Positions 34,401 to 41,891 of a stretch of 64,000 nt of DNA are shown one piece after another. How positions within the stretch are numbered: position 1 is the first letter of the stretch; the number at the start of each line of letters is the position of its first letter. This DNA is from an uncultured Christensenella sp. (GTDB taxonomy: Bacteria > Bacillota_A > Clostridia > Christensenellales > Borkfalkiaceae): assembly GCA_910579295.1 (NCBI GenBank), contig CAJTTC010000005.1, positions 1 through 64,000 of the forward strand, given 5' to 3'. The position numbers and the translations under genes are program-made. The notes beneath the pieces are model-generated. The model was not told where the DNA came from, ran no database searches, and saw only the letters and a program-made list of their open reading frames with translations.

Positions 34401-35952
34401 TGGCTAACGATACTCCGTTATACGCTGAAATTGCCGACGTGGAATAGCAGTTGCTTACGGAGGAAAATCTGCCGAGCGTACCTACGATACCGCCGGCGTG
34501 CATAGCGCCCGAAATATCGCCCGCAGAATGGCAGTTGACGACGTATGCGATTGAGCTTAAATCGGCGGAAATGAGATAGCCGACAATACCGCCCGCCGAA
34601 CGGGGGCTGCCCGTACCGTCGAGAATAACGTCCGTAGACGACGATGCGACGAACGCGTTGTAGTTAGACTGCGAATTTGCGCCGACGCCGTAAGCCGCCT
34701 GCATAATTCCGACAAGTCCGCCCATAAAAATAGATTGACGGTTATCGCCGATAGCAATAATCTCTCCGTCCGTAGCGTGGCAGTTTGTAATCTGCACGCC
34801 GATGCCGAAGCCGACAAGCGAGCCTACCAGAGAAGCCGCTCCCGCTTCACCAGTGTGAACCGTAACTTCGTAATCTTTAAGCGTGAGGTTTTTAATTACC
34901 GCAGGCGCGCCGTCCGTACCGACCGAAGGCACAACGCTGCCGAAAAGTCCGACGTAGGGAAGATATTCTTGCGCAAAGCTTTCCTGATCGTAAACCTCGT
35001 CCGTTATATAGAAATTGGAAATAGTATGACCGTTGCCGTCGAACTCACCCGCAAAGACGGACGAATCGGTCGAAGAGTCGCCTATAACGTACAGCTGCTC
35101 ACCCTTCATATCTATATCGTTCATAAGCTTGTAATGCGCAATGTTATAGGAGGAGCTGTAAGACGAATTGACAAGCGCCGCAATATAGAAAAGGTCGATA
35201 GGGCGGGAAATGAGGTAAGGATTTTCCGCCGTGCCTGTTCCGCATTTCTCTATGCGGGAAGCCGCGGTAAAGCCGTCCTCTTCAACGACGCCCTGAACGC
35301 CTATCGTGTTGTTCGCCGTTATATCCTCGGCAGAAACCGTGTAGGAATAGACGTTATTGTCATCGGGCTCGCCGTCGGGCACTAACACCTGAGAGCCGAT
35401 AACAACACTGAACCCGGGGAGATAGTACACGCTGGGCTTAAGCTTGAATTTCAGGTCTTCGCCCACCGTTACTTTGACTTCGTCCCCGAGAGGCTCGCCG
35501 TTCTCGTCGAAATACTCTATTCTGCGTTCCTCGTCGTAATATCCGCCCGAAGAAAGCACGCGCTCCGTCTTTAACAGAGTTATAGTGTATTGCGTGCTCA
35601 GTCCGCTCGCCGCGACGGTAGTGTCCTTGGATATAGTAAAGGAATATATGTTGTCCGCGCCGGGAGCGATAGGGTCGCCGTTTACCGTAATTACGGGGTC
35701 GCCCACGGCGTTGTCGGTTTTGAGAATGGAGAAGCGCACCTCTACGCCCTCCTTAACCTTATTGCCGCTGATAAACGAATCACCGTTTTCGTCGGGCTCG
35801 TCCAGATCGCCGTGCATAATGTATTCAAGCCCTTCGCCCTCGAACGTGAGAGTGTAGTAATCGGGCGCGCTTGCACAGGCGGCAGCTCCGCCAAGACACG
35901 AAACGCCTGCGGTAACAATAACGCCAACCAACAATTTTTTGAATTTATTCAT
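31462..35952 (-). CDS. Very large repeat-containing surface protein
   Basis: 1496 aa. Signal peptide with a possible lipobox (AAAC, Cys26). Residues about 30-220 hold two or three beta-sandwich repeats (YTLTFEGEGL, YTITLLKTERV). Then comes a GLUG/beta-helix region of about 330 residues (ENPYLISRPIDLFYIAALVN, GGIVGYL, GGIAGFAE). The C-terminal 850 residues are at least eight copies of a small beta module in which FDGxGxxxY and GTYxxNGxxI recur (for example YTFDGKGYIGG, WTFDGLGHAVYG). No enzyme motif is recognised. Start has GGAGAAT 8 nt upstream and the promoter is at 36069-36097. It is the first gene of the protease-importer cluster, 89 nt ahead of the protease; probably an adhesin or substrate-binding scaffold. 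Confidence 0.8.
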   Translation of the reverse strand: MNKFKKLLVGVIVTAGVSCLGGAAACASAPDYYTLTFEGEGLEYIMHGDLDEPDENGDSFISGNKVKEGVEVRFSILKTDNAVGDPVITVNGDPIAPGADNIYSFTISKDTTVAASGLSTQYTITLLKTERVLSSGGYYDEERRIEYFDENGEPLGDEVKVTVGEDLKFKLKPSVYYLPGFSVVIGSQVLVPDGEPDDNNVYSYTVSAEDITANNTIGVQGVVEEDGFTAASRIEKCGTGTAENPYLISRPIDLFYIAALVNSSYSSSYNIAHYKLMNDIDMKGEQLYVIGDSSTDSSVFAGEFDGNGHTISNFYITDEVYDQESFAQEYLPYVGLFGSVVPSVGTDGAPAVIKNLTLKDYEVTVHTGEAGAASLVGSLVGFGIGVQITNCHATDGEIIAIGDNRQSIFMGGLVGIMQAAYGVGANSQSNYNAFVASSSTDVILDGTGSPRSAGGIVGYLISADLSSIAYVVNCHSAGDISGAMHAGGIVGTLGRFSSVSNCYSTSAISAYNGVSLANVTESYKVAYAGGIAGFAETDSVITGCYAAHGRLTASSVNGTKYQNTDDFVGGKDAAGELVVDSAEVIVHNSVVMGASDTAAVFTGMGWSENDWDFSAKLPAIKVSEAARRLTINIKTANDADVESYERSITDTFFPMYNWYTANNNAMPEYVTAQSGRSWGYYFDKELTQKVPYGFVPVAAQTTVYVGFADYSEIAGRYYLKATEYSVGAYFDLTDDGRILLRDGGMTFSGTYSYNGEKITVYNSNFADLLYTIAEVNNAYFTVEGVKTDNVLTLSGIIQILDVENSTTENQITINTSITLTAVSAIDGFTYGEYFAANGAAYLFSEDGSGVYISATGARQEFTYEEGDNGEILMAIGGGEWTATVVSGVIDTVNGVKVSAKNVFSGVWKKSANSQISFAFDGNNKVTYAGSGAPQTVDFTVNGDSAVFTTADGNYEASFNQEGFLVINGETYYLDDGFTGSWYMYTDRERIEVTFEGIGKSGYGYSTILYAGKNVSNIDAQYNIFTDNDGSRLRIYVNDRQYGEIVFDSKRDVASGMFYSLFNEGYYQNATFYRYDSFKGTWMSVADGIDSVTFNGRAADGTSEVSITRGSTRLSGTYTLNADRISGSMTVGGNTYSIAYNENTNRISFKLGDAAANELARSDSWYGVVLYDGETSYTFDGKGYIGGTVAVSDGTKLSYSVAGDGTVTVGGAVLTPAGNEGFTLNGVTLAFKTGLEGEWLISGQANGASGKLSTITIGNIGSDFTASAAYSEGSGEFKLVYDPAAGTLSYTREVNGERIITEFRKRGTNEMEISQRSTLGDEHYNCVLTENCDDWKGVYAAANGTSWTFDGLGHAVYGSGTAIFTAADGTTTWYSYSFNTLGAPEIAMGSTVVFVEGDNGYSKVGDDKSYVTATPDALYDELAYVGTGESVDWYVFDGFGNLWRRGADNSYVKLYSYKIASSTEVELTDGAGAKYKCTLKEAGRYYQLTIVAAGGQA

Positions 35953-36068
35953 AATTTATTCTCCGTTGAACAACCTGCAAAAATAGCTTTTTTTTACTGA
36001 AAAATTATCTGAAAAAACATTGAAACCTGACAAAAGCAGATTGTAACCCTATTTTTTCATTCTAATCT

Positions 36069-36097
36069 ATCTTATCATATCCGCTTGCATAATGCAA
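36069..36097 (-). promoter_or_regulatory. Candidate promoter of the protease-importer operon
   Basis: Minus strand TTGCAT (36097-36092), 17-nt spacer, TAAGAT (36074-36069). Each box matches consensus at four of six positions. The gap 35953-36428 otherwise holds AT-rich sequence and the terminator at 36296-36334. Confidence 0.4.
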
Positions 36098-36295
36098 AAT
36101 AATATAACCCTCTTACAACAATAATTTTATATAAAAATTACTTATACTTTACTTAAAAAGGCGTTACTAACATATTTTATGCAAAATTTGACTGCATAAA
36201 CGTATATTTATCAATAACCGACCGTTAAATTTTTCATCTTCGGAGCAATCTCTGCCGTCGCTCCGCGCCACTTTTGTTACGAGCCGCAAGGAAAA

Positions 36296-36334
36296 TAACA
36301 AAAAGTCGGGACTCCGTAACGGCTTCCCGACTTT
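36296..36334 (-). terminator. Terminator after the sfp-like gene
   Basis: 10-bp perfect stem AAAGTCGGGA (36302-36311) / TCCCGACTTT (36325-36334). On the minus strand it is followed by TTGTTATTTT. Confidence 0.8.
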
Positions 36335-36428
36335 CTATTTAATTTGACTGTTTAATTCTGATTTGGATTTTGTTCGTCCATTTGCGTAAACTGCATTATA
36401 AACTACATTATTAATATATATATATGAT

Positions 36429-37088
36429 TTACAGCTTTACGAAAAGCTCTTCCGCTTCGGGCAGAGAAACGGACTGTCGGGAGCATACGGCTATCCTGTA
36501 TCCATGCAACCCGCAATATTCGTAAACGTGCCATTTTTCAGCCGATTGCGGGTCGTCGATTTCGGCGCTCTCTCCCGAAAAGCGTACGCTGAACGAGGCG
36601 AGCGAACGGTTGAGCCCTATACCTAGCGCCTTTAAATAGCTCTCCTTAGCCGCCCATATGCGGTAAAAGAGCTCTTCCGCACCCTCACCCGCGCTTTCGA
36701 CCGCCTCCCGCTCCTCCTCGGAATAGAAGCGACGGGCGACGCGCAAATCGGCGGGTTTAATCTGCTGAATATCGCACCCCACCTCGCCGTCGGACACAGC
36801 AACCGCCGTGTAGTCGCCGGAATGAGAGAGATTGAAGTACAGCCCGTCGGGCTCGACAAGGCAGTTCTTTCCGTACTTCCCGCGCCCCTGTTTTATAATT
36901 CCGTTATAGCCGCACTCTTTAAGCGCAAGCGGCAGAATTACGCCCGCGGCAAGACTTCGGTTTTTCGCCTCGCGTGAGGCAAGCGCGGATATCTTAGCCC
37001 TGCGCTCCCCGTCCGCGGCCGCAAAAAATTTTTCAAACAATCCGTCGTCGTTGAAAACATTGTTATTTATCACAAATAATCTGAGCAT
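36429..37088 (-). CDS. 4'-phosphopantetheinyl transferase (Sfp type)
   Basis: 219 aa. Transfers 4'-phosphopantetheine from CoA to a serine on carrier proteins. Sfp-superfamily marks: NLSHSGDYTAVAVSD, the Mg-binding VGCDIQQI (Asp), and FYRIWAAKESYLKALGIGL (the WxxKES/A motif), in correct order and spacing. Length suits Sfp, not the shorter AcpS. It lies 104 nt after the ABC exporter in the same direction and may share its transcript. No polyketide or peptide synthetase lies in the window, so it may serve fatty-acid carrier protein or genes elsewhere. Confidence 0.9.
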   Translation of the reverse strand: MLRLFVINNNVFNDDGLFEKFFAAADGERRAKISALASREAKNRSLAAGVILPLALKECGYNGIIKQGRGKYGKNCLVEPDGLYFNLSHSGDYTAVAVSDGEVGCDIQQIKPADLRVARRFYSEEEREAVESAGEGAEELFYRIWAAKESYLKALGIGLNRSLASFSVRFSGESAEIDDPQSAEKWHVYEYCGLHGYRIAVCSRQSVSLPEAEELFVKL

Positions 37089-37192
37089 ATAAAAACCTTA
37101 AACAGTCTACGGGATAAGCCGCCGGCTGAAAAAACATTCCCCAATCATTTTATCTTCCCGAGAAATGAAAAATATTTTCACAATCGCCACGT

Positions 37193-38950
37193 TTATTGCC
37201 GCTCGGCTTGTAACGTAAAAAGTTTTGCGTAGTAGCCGCCGTTGCCGATTAGCTGTGAGTGCGTGCCGCTCTCCGTAATTTCGCCGTGCTGCATAACGAT
37301 GATATTGTCTGCGTTCTTTATGGTGGACAGCCTGTGAGCACACACGAGCATTGTGCCTATACTGCGCATTCTGTCCAGACTGCCCTTTATAAGCACCTCC
37401 GTTTCGGTGTCGATATTAGCCGTCGCTTCGTCCAGAATTAAAATGCTCGGCTTATGCAACACCGTGCGTGCAAAAGACAGTAGCTGCCGTTGCCCCTGCG
37501 AAAGATTTTCCCCGCGCTCGCTCAGCTCCTGCCCCAAGCCGTCCTGTCCTGTTACGAAGCTGTCGGCGTTGACGTAACGGCAAGCCTCCCATATCTGCTC
37601 TTCGGTAAACGAACCGTCGCCGAGCGTGAGGTTGTCCCGTATTGTGCCGCTGAACAGAAACACGTCCTGCAACATCTGCCCGATTGCGCGGCGCAGGCTC
37701 TTGACCTTTATCTTTTTGACGTCTATGCCGTCTATTAAAATCTGCCCCTTCTGCACCTCGTAGTTGCGGACGATGAGCGAGAGTATCGTGCTCTTGCCCG
37801 CGCCCGTAGCCCCGACGAACGCGCACGTCTGCCCCGCTCCGACCCTGAACGACACGTCCTTTAATATCCAGTCCTCGCCCTCGTAGGCAAACCACACGTT
37901 TTTAAATTCGATATCGCCCCTGAACTCCCGCAAGTCAACCGCGTCCGCGCCGTCGCAAATCGCGGGCTGAATATCGAGCAAGAAGAACAGCCTTTCGGCG
38001 GCGGTAAACGCCTTTTGCAGATTGTTGAGCTGATCCGCGAGGTTTTGCACGGGGTTGAAGAAGCGCGACAGATAGAGATAAAACGCGACAATCATTGCCG
38101 GGCTCAGCCCGAAGCCCACGCCGAGGTAAAAGGTAACGGCGATTGCAAGCACTGAAATAAAGGTGATGAGCGGACGGTATATGCCGAAAGCTATGACTAC
38201 CTTGTAACGCGACTTGCGCAGGTTTTCGTTTTTAAGAATAAATTCGAGCTGTTTGAACTTCTGACGGTTGAAGATATGTATAATCTTCATTCCCGACAGA
38301 TTTTCGTTGAGGTAGGCGTTGAGCTCGGATATGTATTGCCTTTCCTTGCGGAAGAGCGCGCCTATCACCTTGCCGAACCCGAACGATATCGCCGCAACCG
38401 CCGCGATAAAGACGAGCATTACGAGCGACAGCTGCCAGCTTATGTACAGCATCATACCGTACACGCCTACGATAGTCAGCAGATTTTTTATGACCTTTAC
38501 TATGACCTCGGAAAAGAGGTCGGAGAGGGAAGCGGTGTATGAGGCAACCCTTGTGACGAGCGAGCCGACGGGCATTTTATCGAGCTGACCGTGCGACAGG
38601 CTCTGAATGTGCCCGAACACCTCCATACGGATATTTGCGACAATGCTCTGCCCCGCCTTCTGCAACAGCATCGAGAGCACATACAGCACAATCTGATTGA
38701 CCGCGCCGATTGCAACGTAGCCGACTGCCAGCCCTATAATAAAATTAAGGTTGACCGAATTTGACTGCAAGCTGTCGGTTGCCGAGCTGACGAACAGCGG
38801 CATAACGATATCGAAAGCCACGTTTAAAACTATGAGCGCCAGCGCAACTATAAAGCGGGGAAGCTGAGGCTTTAAATATCTGAAAGTGCGCTTTAAGGTT
38901 ACTTTGAGCGGCATGGGCTTCTCGCCCGTCAAAAGGTTGTTATCCCGCAT
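37193..38950 (-). CDS. ABC exporter half-transporter, canonical ATP site
   Basis: 585 aa with six transmembrane helices (about 25-320) and an ATPase: Walker A GATGAGKST, Q-loop, signature LSQGQRQLLSFARTVL, Walker B ILILDEATANID with catalytic Glu, H-loop CAHRLSTI. It overlaps the partner gene by 11 nt, so the two form a heterodimer of the TmrAB/BmrCD kind, exporting lipids, drugs or peptides. Since the partner has lost its catalytic residues, this subunit contributes the Walker B Glu and the His switch to the hydrolysing site. ATG 38950 has a G-rich ribosome site. Confidence 0.92.
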   Translation of the reverse strand: MRDNNLLTGEKPMPLKVTLKRTFRYLKPQLPRFIVALALIVLNVAFDIVMPLFVSSATDSLQSNSVNLNFIIGLAVGYVAIGAVNQIVLYVLSMLLQKAGQSIVANIRMEVFGHIQSLSHGQLDKMPVGSLVTRVASYTASLSDLFSEVIVKVIKNLLTIVGVYGMMLYISWQLSLVMLVFIAAVAAISFGFGKVIGALFRKERQYISELNAYLNENLSGMKIIHIFNRQKFKQLEFILKNENLRKSRYKVVIAFGIYRPLITFISVLAIAVTFYLGVGFGLSPAMIVAFYLYLSRFFNPVQNLADQLNNLQKAFTAAERLFFLLDIQPAICDGADAVDLREFRGDIEFKNVWFAYEGEDWILKDVSFRVGAGQTCAFVGATGAGKSTILSLIVRNYEVQKGQILIDGIDVKKIKVKSLRRAIGQMLQDVFLFSGTIRDNLTLGDGSFTEEQIWEACRYVNADSFVTGQDGLGQELSERGENLSQGQRQLLSFARTVLHKPSILILDEATANIDTETEVLIKGSLDRMRSIGTMLVCAHRLSTIKNADNIIVMQHGEITESGTHSQLIGNGGYYAKLFTLQAERQ

Positions 38951-40736
38951 TGCCTGCCGCCCCCTTTACTTCGTCTTCGAGCGCCTGCAAACGCACCATT
39001 TTTTGATACGTGGGCGAAATTTCCGAAAGCTGTGCGGGAGAGCCGAACGCCTCGACGCAGCCGTCGTTCATAACTATAATTTTATCGAAGCGCGCAACCG
39101 TGCTCACGCGGGAAGCGACGACGATAGTTGTCTTGCCCTTGCGTTCGCGGGCAATGTTGGCGAGTATTGTTTCCTCCGTCCTGACGTCCACCGCCGAAAC
39201 GCTGTCGTCGAGAATGAGAACGGGCGCGTCGGCAAGATATGCTCGGGCAATGGCAACGCGCTGTTTCTGCCCGCCCGAAAGAGTTACGCCGCGCTCGCCG
39301 CAGACCGTTCCGTACCCCTCCTTAAACCCGTCTATATCCGTGCTAAGACAGGCAAAATCAGCCGCTCGCCGCACCATATCAGGGGGGCAATCGTCCTGCG
39401 AGAAGCCTATATTGCCCGAAAGCGTATCGCTGAAAAGGAAGTTATCCTGCGGGGCGCAGGCAACCGCGCGGCGTACGCTGTCGGTGTCGCAAGCCGTCAG
39501 GTCATAGCCGTCGATAAACACTCCGCCGCTCTGCATAGGGTACAACTTTAACAGACTGTTTACAAGCGTGCTCTTGCCGCTGCCCACTTTTCCCACTACT
39601 CCAACCGTTTCACCCGCGCATATGTCGAGGGTAACGCCTTTGAGAACGGGCTTTTCGCAGTCGGGATAGGTGAACGAAAAGTCTTTGAAGCTGACCGCTC
39701 CGCCGACGTTTTTAAGCACGGTAGCGTTTGCGGGGCTTACGTCCTCCCTTTCGTCGAGGAACGCCGACACTCTTTTAAGCGACGCCTTTGCGCGCGAGCG
39801 CATTGATATGATTTGCCCGAGCGCCATCATAGGCCAGATCATCGTGTCGAAATAGCCCAGAAAGGTAACGAGCCCGCCCGCCGACATATCGACCGTATGC
39901 GAGAAAATTACGGCGGGATTGCCCGTAACGGAGCAATAGACGAAGTAGCCGCCGACGCCGAGAATTATTGCTGTTATGAGCGCGATTATCAGTGAAATTA
40001 TACAGTCGAACACGACGGTTATACGGGCGTAGGAAAGGTTGGCGTTTTTGTTTTTGCGCACGATTTTGGCAAATTCGTGCAGACGGCGCGTTTCGCCGAC
40101 GAACGCCTTTATCACCCTTATGCCCGTAAAGCTTTCGCGCGAGTAGTCATAGAGTTTATCGAACTCCTCCTGCCGTTCGCTCCATTTCGCCGCCTGAAAT
40201 TTTTCGACGAGAGCGCCCCAGACGGCAATGAGCACGAGGGGCACGAAAACAATGAGCGACAAGACCCAATCGAGGCGAACCATTTTTACTATTACGAGCG
40301 CCGTCAGGAATACCGCGTCGAACAGCATAATAGTGCCCCAGCCCAAAAACTCTTCGATAGTTTCGAGGTCGGTGGTGAACCACGCCATAACCGTGCCGAC
40401 CTTGGTAGTGCCGTAATATGACAGGGGCAAACGCTCGCTCTTGACGAACATCTGCCTGCGCAAACCCGCCTCCGTCTTTTGCGACGCGGCGAATATGGAA
40501 AGTCTCCACATTACCCTGCCGAGGAAGAGCACCGCCGCAACGACCAATACCCCCGCCACTATTTCGTTGAGTGCGGAGGTATCTACGCTGCCGCCGCCGA
40601 ACAGGTCGACAAGCCTGCCGAGGTATTCGGGAATGAGCAACTGAAACAGGTCGACCGCCACAAGCCCGACTACCCCTATAAGGTACAGCCAGATATATTT
40701 GAGATAGTATTTGTTTAAGTATTTACCTAAAAGCAT
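38940..40736 (-). CDS. ABC exporter half-transporter, degenerate ATP site
   Basis: 598 aa, six helices then ATPase. Walker A GKVGSGKST and signature LSGGQKQRVAIARAYL are intact. Walker B ends LDDSVSAVD (Asp in place of the catalytic Glu), and the H-loop reads VASRVSTV with no His where AHRLST is usual. This is the expected pattern of the inactive-site partner in heterodimeric exporters. The first helix starts at about residue 16. The DUF3737 gene ends 38 nt upstream, and the partner overlaps downstream. The ribosome site before ATG 40736 is weak, so translation may depend on the upstream gene. Confidence 0.92.
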   Translation of the reverse strand: MLLGKYLNKYYLKYIWLYLIGVVGLVAVDLFQLLIPEYLGRLVDLFGGGSVDTSALNEIVAGVLVVAAVLFLGRVMWRLSIFAASQKTEAGLRRQMFVKSERLPLSYYGTTKVGTVMAWFTTDLETIEEFLGWGTIMLFDAVFLTALVIVKMVRLDWVLSLIVFVPLVLIAVWGALVEKFQAAKWSERQEEFDKLYDYSRESFTGIRVIKAFVGETRRLHEFAKIVRKNKNANLSYARITVVFDCIISLIIALITAIILGVGGYFVYCSVTGNPAVIFSHTVDMSAGGLVTFLGYFDTMIWPMMALGQIISMRSRAKASLKRVSAFLDEREDVSPANATVLKNVGGAVSFKDFSFTYPDCEKPVLKGVTLDICAGETVGVVGKVGSGKSTLVNSLLKLYPMQSGGVFIDGYDLTACDTDSVRRAVACAPQDNFLFSDTLSGNIGFSQDDCPPDMVRRAADFACLSTDIDGFKEGYGTVCGERGVTLSGGQKQRVAIARAYLADAPVLILDDSVSAVDVRTEETILANIARERKGKTTIVVASRVSTVARFDKIIVMNDGCVEAFGSPAQLSEISPTYQKMVRLQALEDEVKGAAGNAG

Positions 40737-40774
40737 TTAAGTTTAACAGTGCGGGAATACGCAATCGCCGCTCA

Positions 40775-41617
40775 TTATCGCTTTTTAATAACTATAACCC
40801 CGTCGGACTTAGGGTCGTCGCGTATAATTTCGCCTACCGACGGAACGGTTATCGTGCCCGTGTAGGGGTTTTTGATACTGTCGACACGGGTCGTTATTTC
40901 AGCCTGCGCTTCCGATTTCTCGAACGCGAGGTCGCACCCCTCCATTTTGCAGTTTATGAGTTTGAGTCCCGTGCAGTAACAGAACGGTTGAGTGCCAAGT
41001 ATAGTGCAGTCAATGAGCGTGAGGTTGTGCGAATACCAGGCGAAGTACTCCCCCTTGATAACGCAGTTTTCAGCCGTGATATTGTTGCCGTGCCAGAACG
41101 CGTCCTTGGTGTCGAACGCGCACCCCTCGAACGTGGCGTTTTCTATGTACTGAAAGGAATATTTGCCCTTGAAATTGACGTTTTTAAAGGTTATGTTTTT
41201 GGAGCGCATCATAAAATATTCGCTGACCGCCGTGCAGTCGGTCATCTTTATGCCGTCAACCGACCAGCCGAATTCGGGCGAAATTATATCGCACCCGACA
41301 AGCTCCGCGTCCGCGCACTCCCTCAGCGCCTTAATGCCGTGCATTTTGCAATTCGATATGCGTATACGGTCGGAATACCACAGAGCCGCCCGACACAGCT
41401 CCGTCATTTCCGTATCGGTAATTTTAAGTCCGTGAACGTGCCAGAAAGGATAGCGGAGATTGCAGAAGCACTTTTCAATCTCGACGTCGGCGCACTCCTT
41501 CACCGCGCTCTCTCCGTCCGCAGGTCCATCGAACGAAACGTTTCTGACCAATATATTCTTACTGCCGTATAGCGCCCTCTCCTCGTCCAGCCTTACGTTT
41601 TCTATAATTTTTTTCAC
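40775..41617 (-). CDS. DUF3737 right-handed beta-helix protein
   Basis: 280 aa, cytosolic (no signal). The protein is made of pentapeptide-like beta-helix rungs with many aromatic and Cys residues (ENVRLDEERALYGSKNILV, FEGCAFDTKDAFWHGNN, AENCVIKGEYFAWYS). I recognise this as DUF3737, common in gut Bacillota, function unknown; a sugar or nucleotide-binding role has been guessed from the fold. GTG start at 41617 with AAGGTG about 8 nt upstream. It has a perfect promoter and leads the ABC exporter genes, so it may be part of the same function. Confidence 0.85.
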   Translation of the reverse strand: MKKIIENVRLDEERALYGSKNILVRNVSFDGPADGESAVKECADVEIEKCFCNLRYPFWHVHGLKITDTEMTELCRAALWYSDRIRISNCKMHGIKALRECADAELVGCDIISPEFGWSVDGIKMTDCTAVSEYFMMRSKNITFKNVNFKGKYSFQYIENATFEGCAFDTKDAFWHGNNITAENCVIKGEYFAWYSHNLTLIDCTILGTQPFCYCTGLKLINCKMEGCDLAFEKSEAQAEITTRVDSIKNPYTGTITVPSVGEIIRDDPKSDGVIVIKKR

Positions 41618-41654
41618 CTTTCGTACACCTTACCTTTTATGCTTGTGTATACGC

Positions 41655-41683
41655 ATTATAAAGGCGATTATATATTTTGTCAA
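41655..41683 (-). promoter_or_regulatory. Promoter of the DUF3737-ABC operon
   Basis: Minus strand TTGACA (41683-41678), 17-nt spacer, TATAAT (41660-41655), both boxes perfect. Confidence 0.85.
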
Positions 41684-41825
41684 ACAATTTTTCAATTACA
41701 TTCGCCTGCATTCGCCCGTTACCGTGAGGCGGCGCGCGGCGCGCTGTTTCACGTCCGAAAAACCGTCCGAACGGCAATATTTCCGCACAAATCGCCAATT
41801 CCTTATTATAAACGGTCGAAAGCGT

Positions 41826-41854
41826 TTGACACAATAAAAATAAACGCTTAAAAT
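41826..41854 (+). promoter_or_regulatory. Promoter of the hybrid kinase gene
   Basis: TTGACA (41826-41831), 17-nt spacer, TAAAAT (41849-41854). Confidence 0.75.
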
Positions 41855-41891
41855 AATAGGGTAAATATATACACATTCAGAGGGTAAGGGA

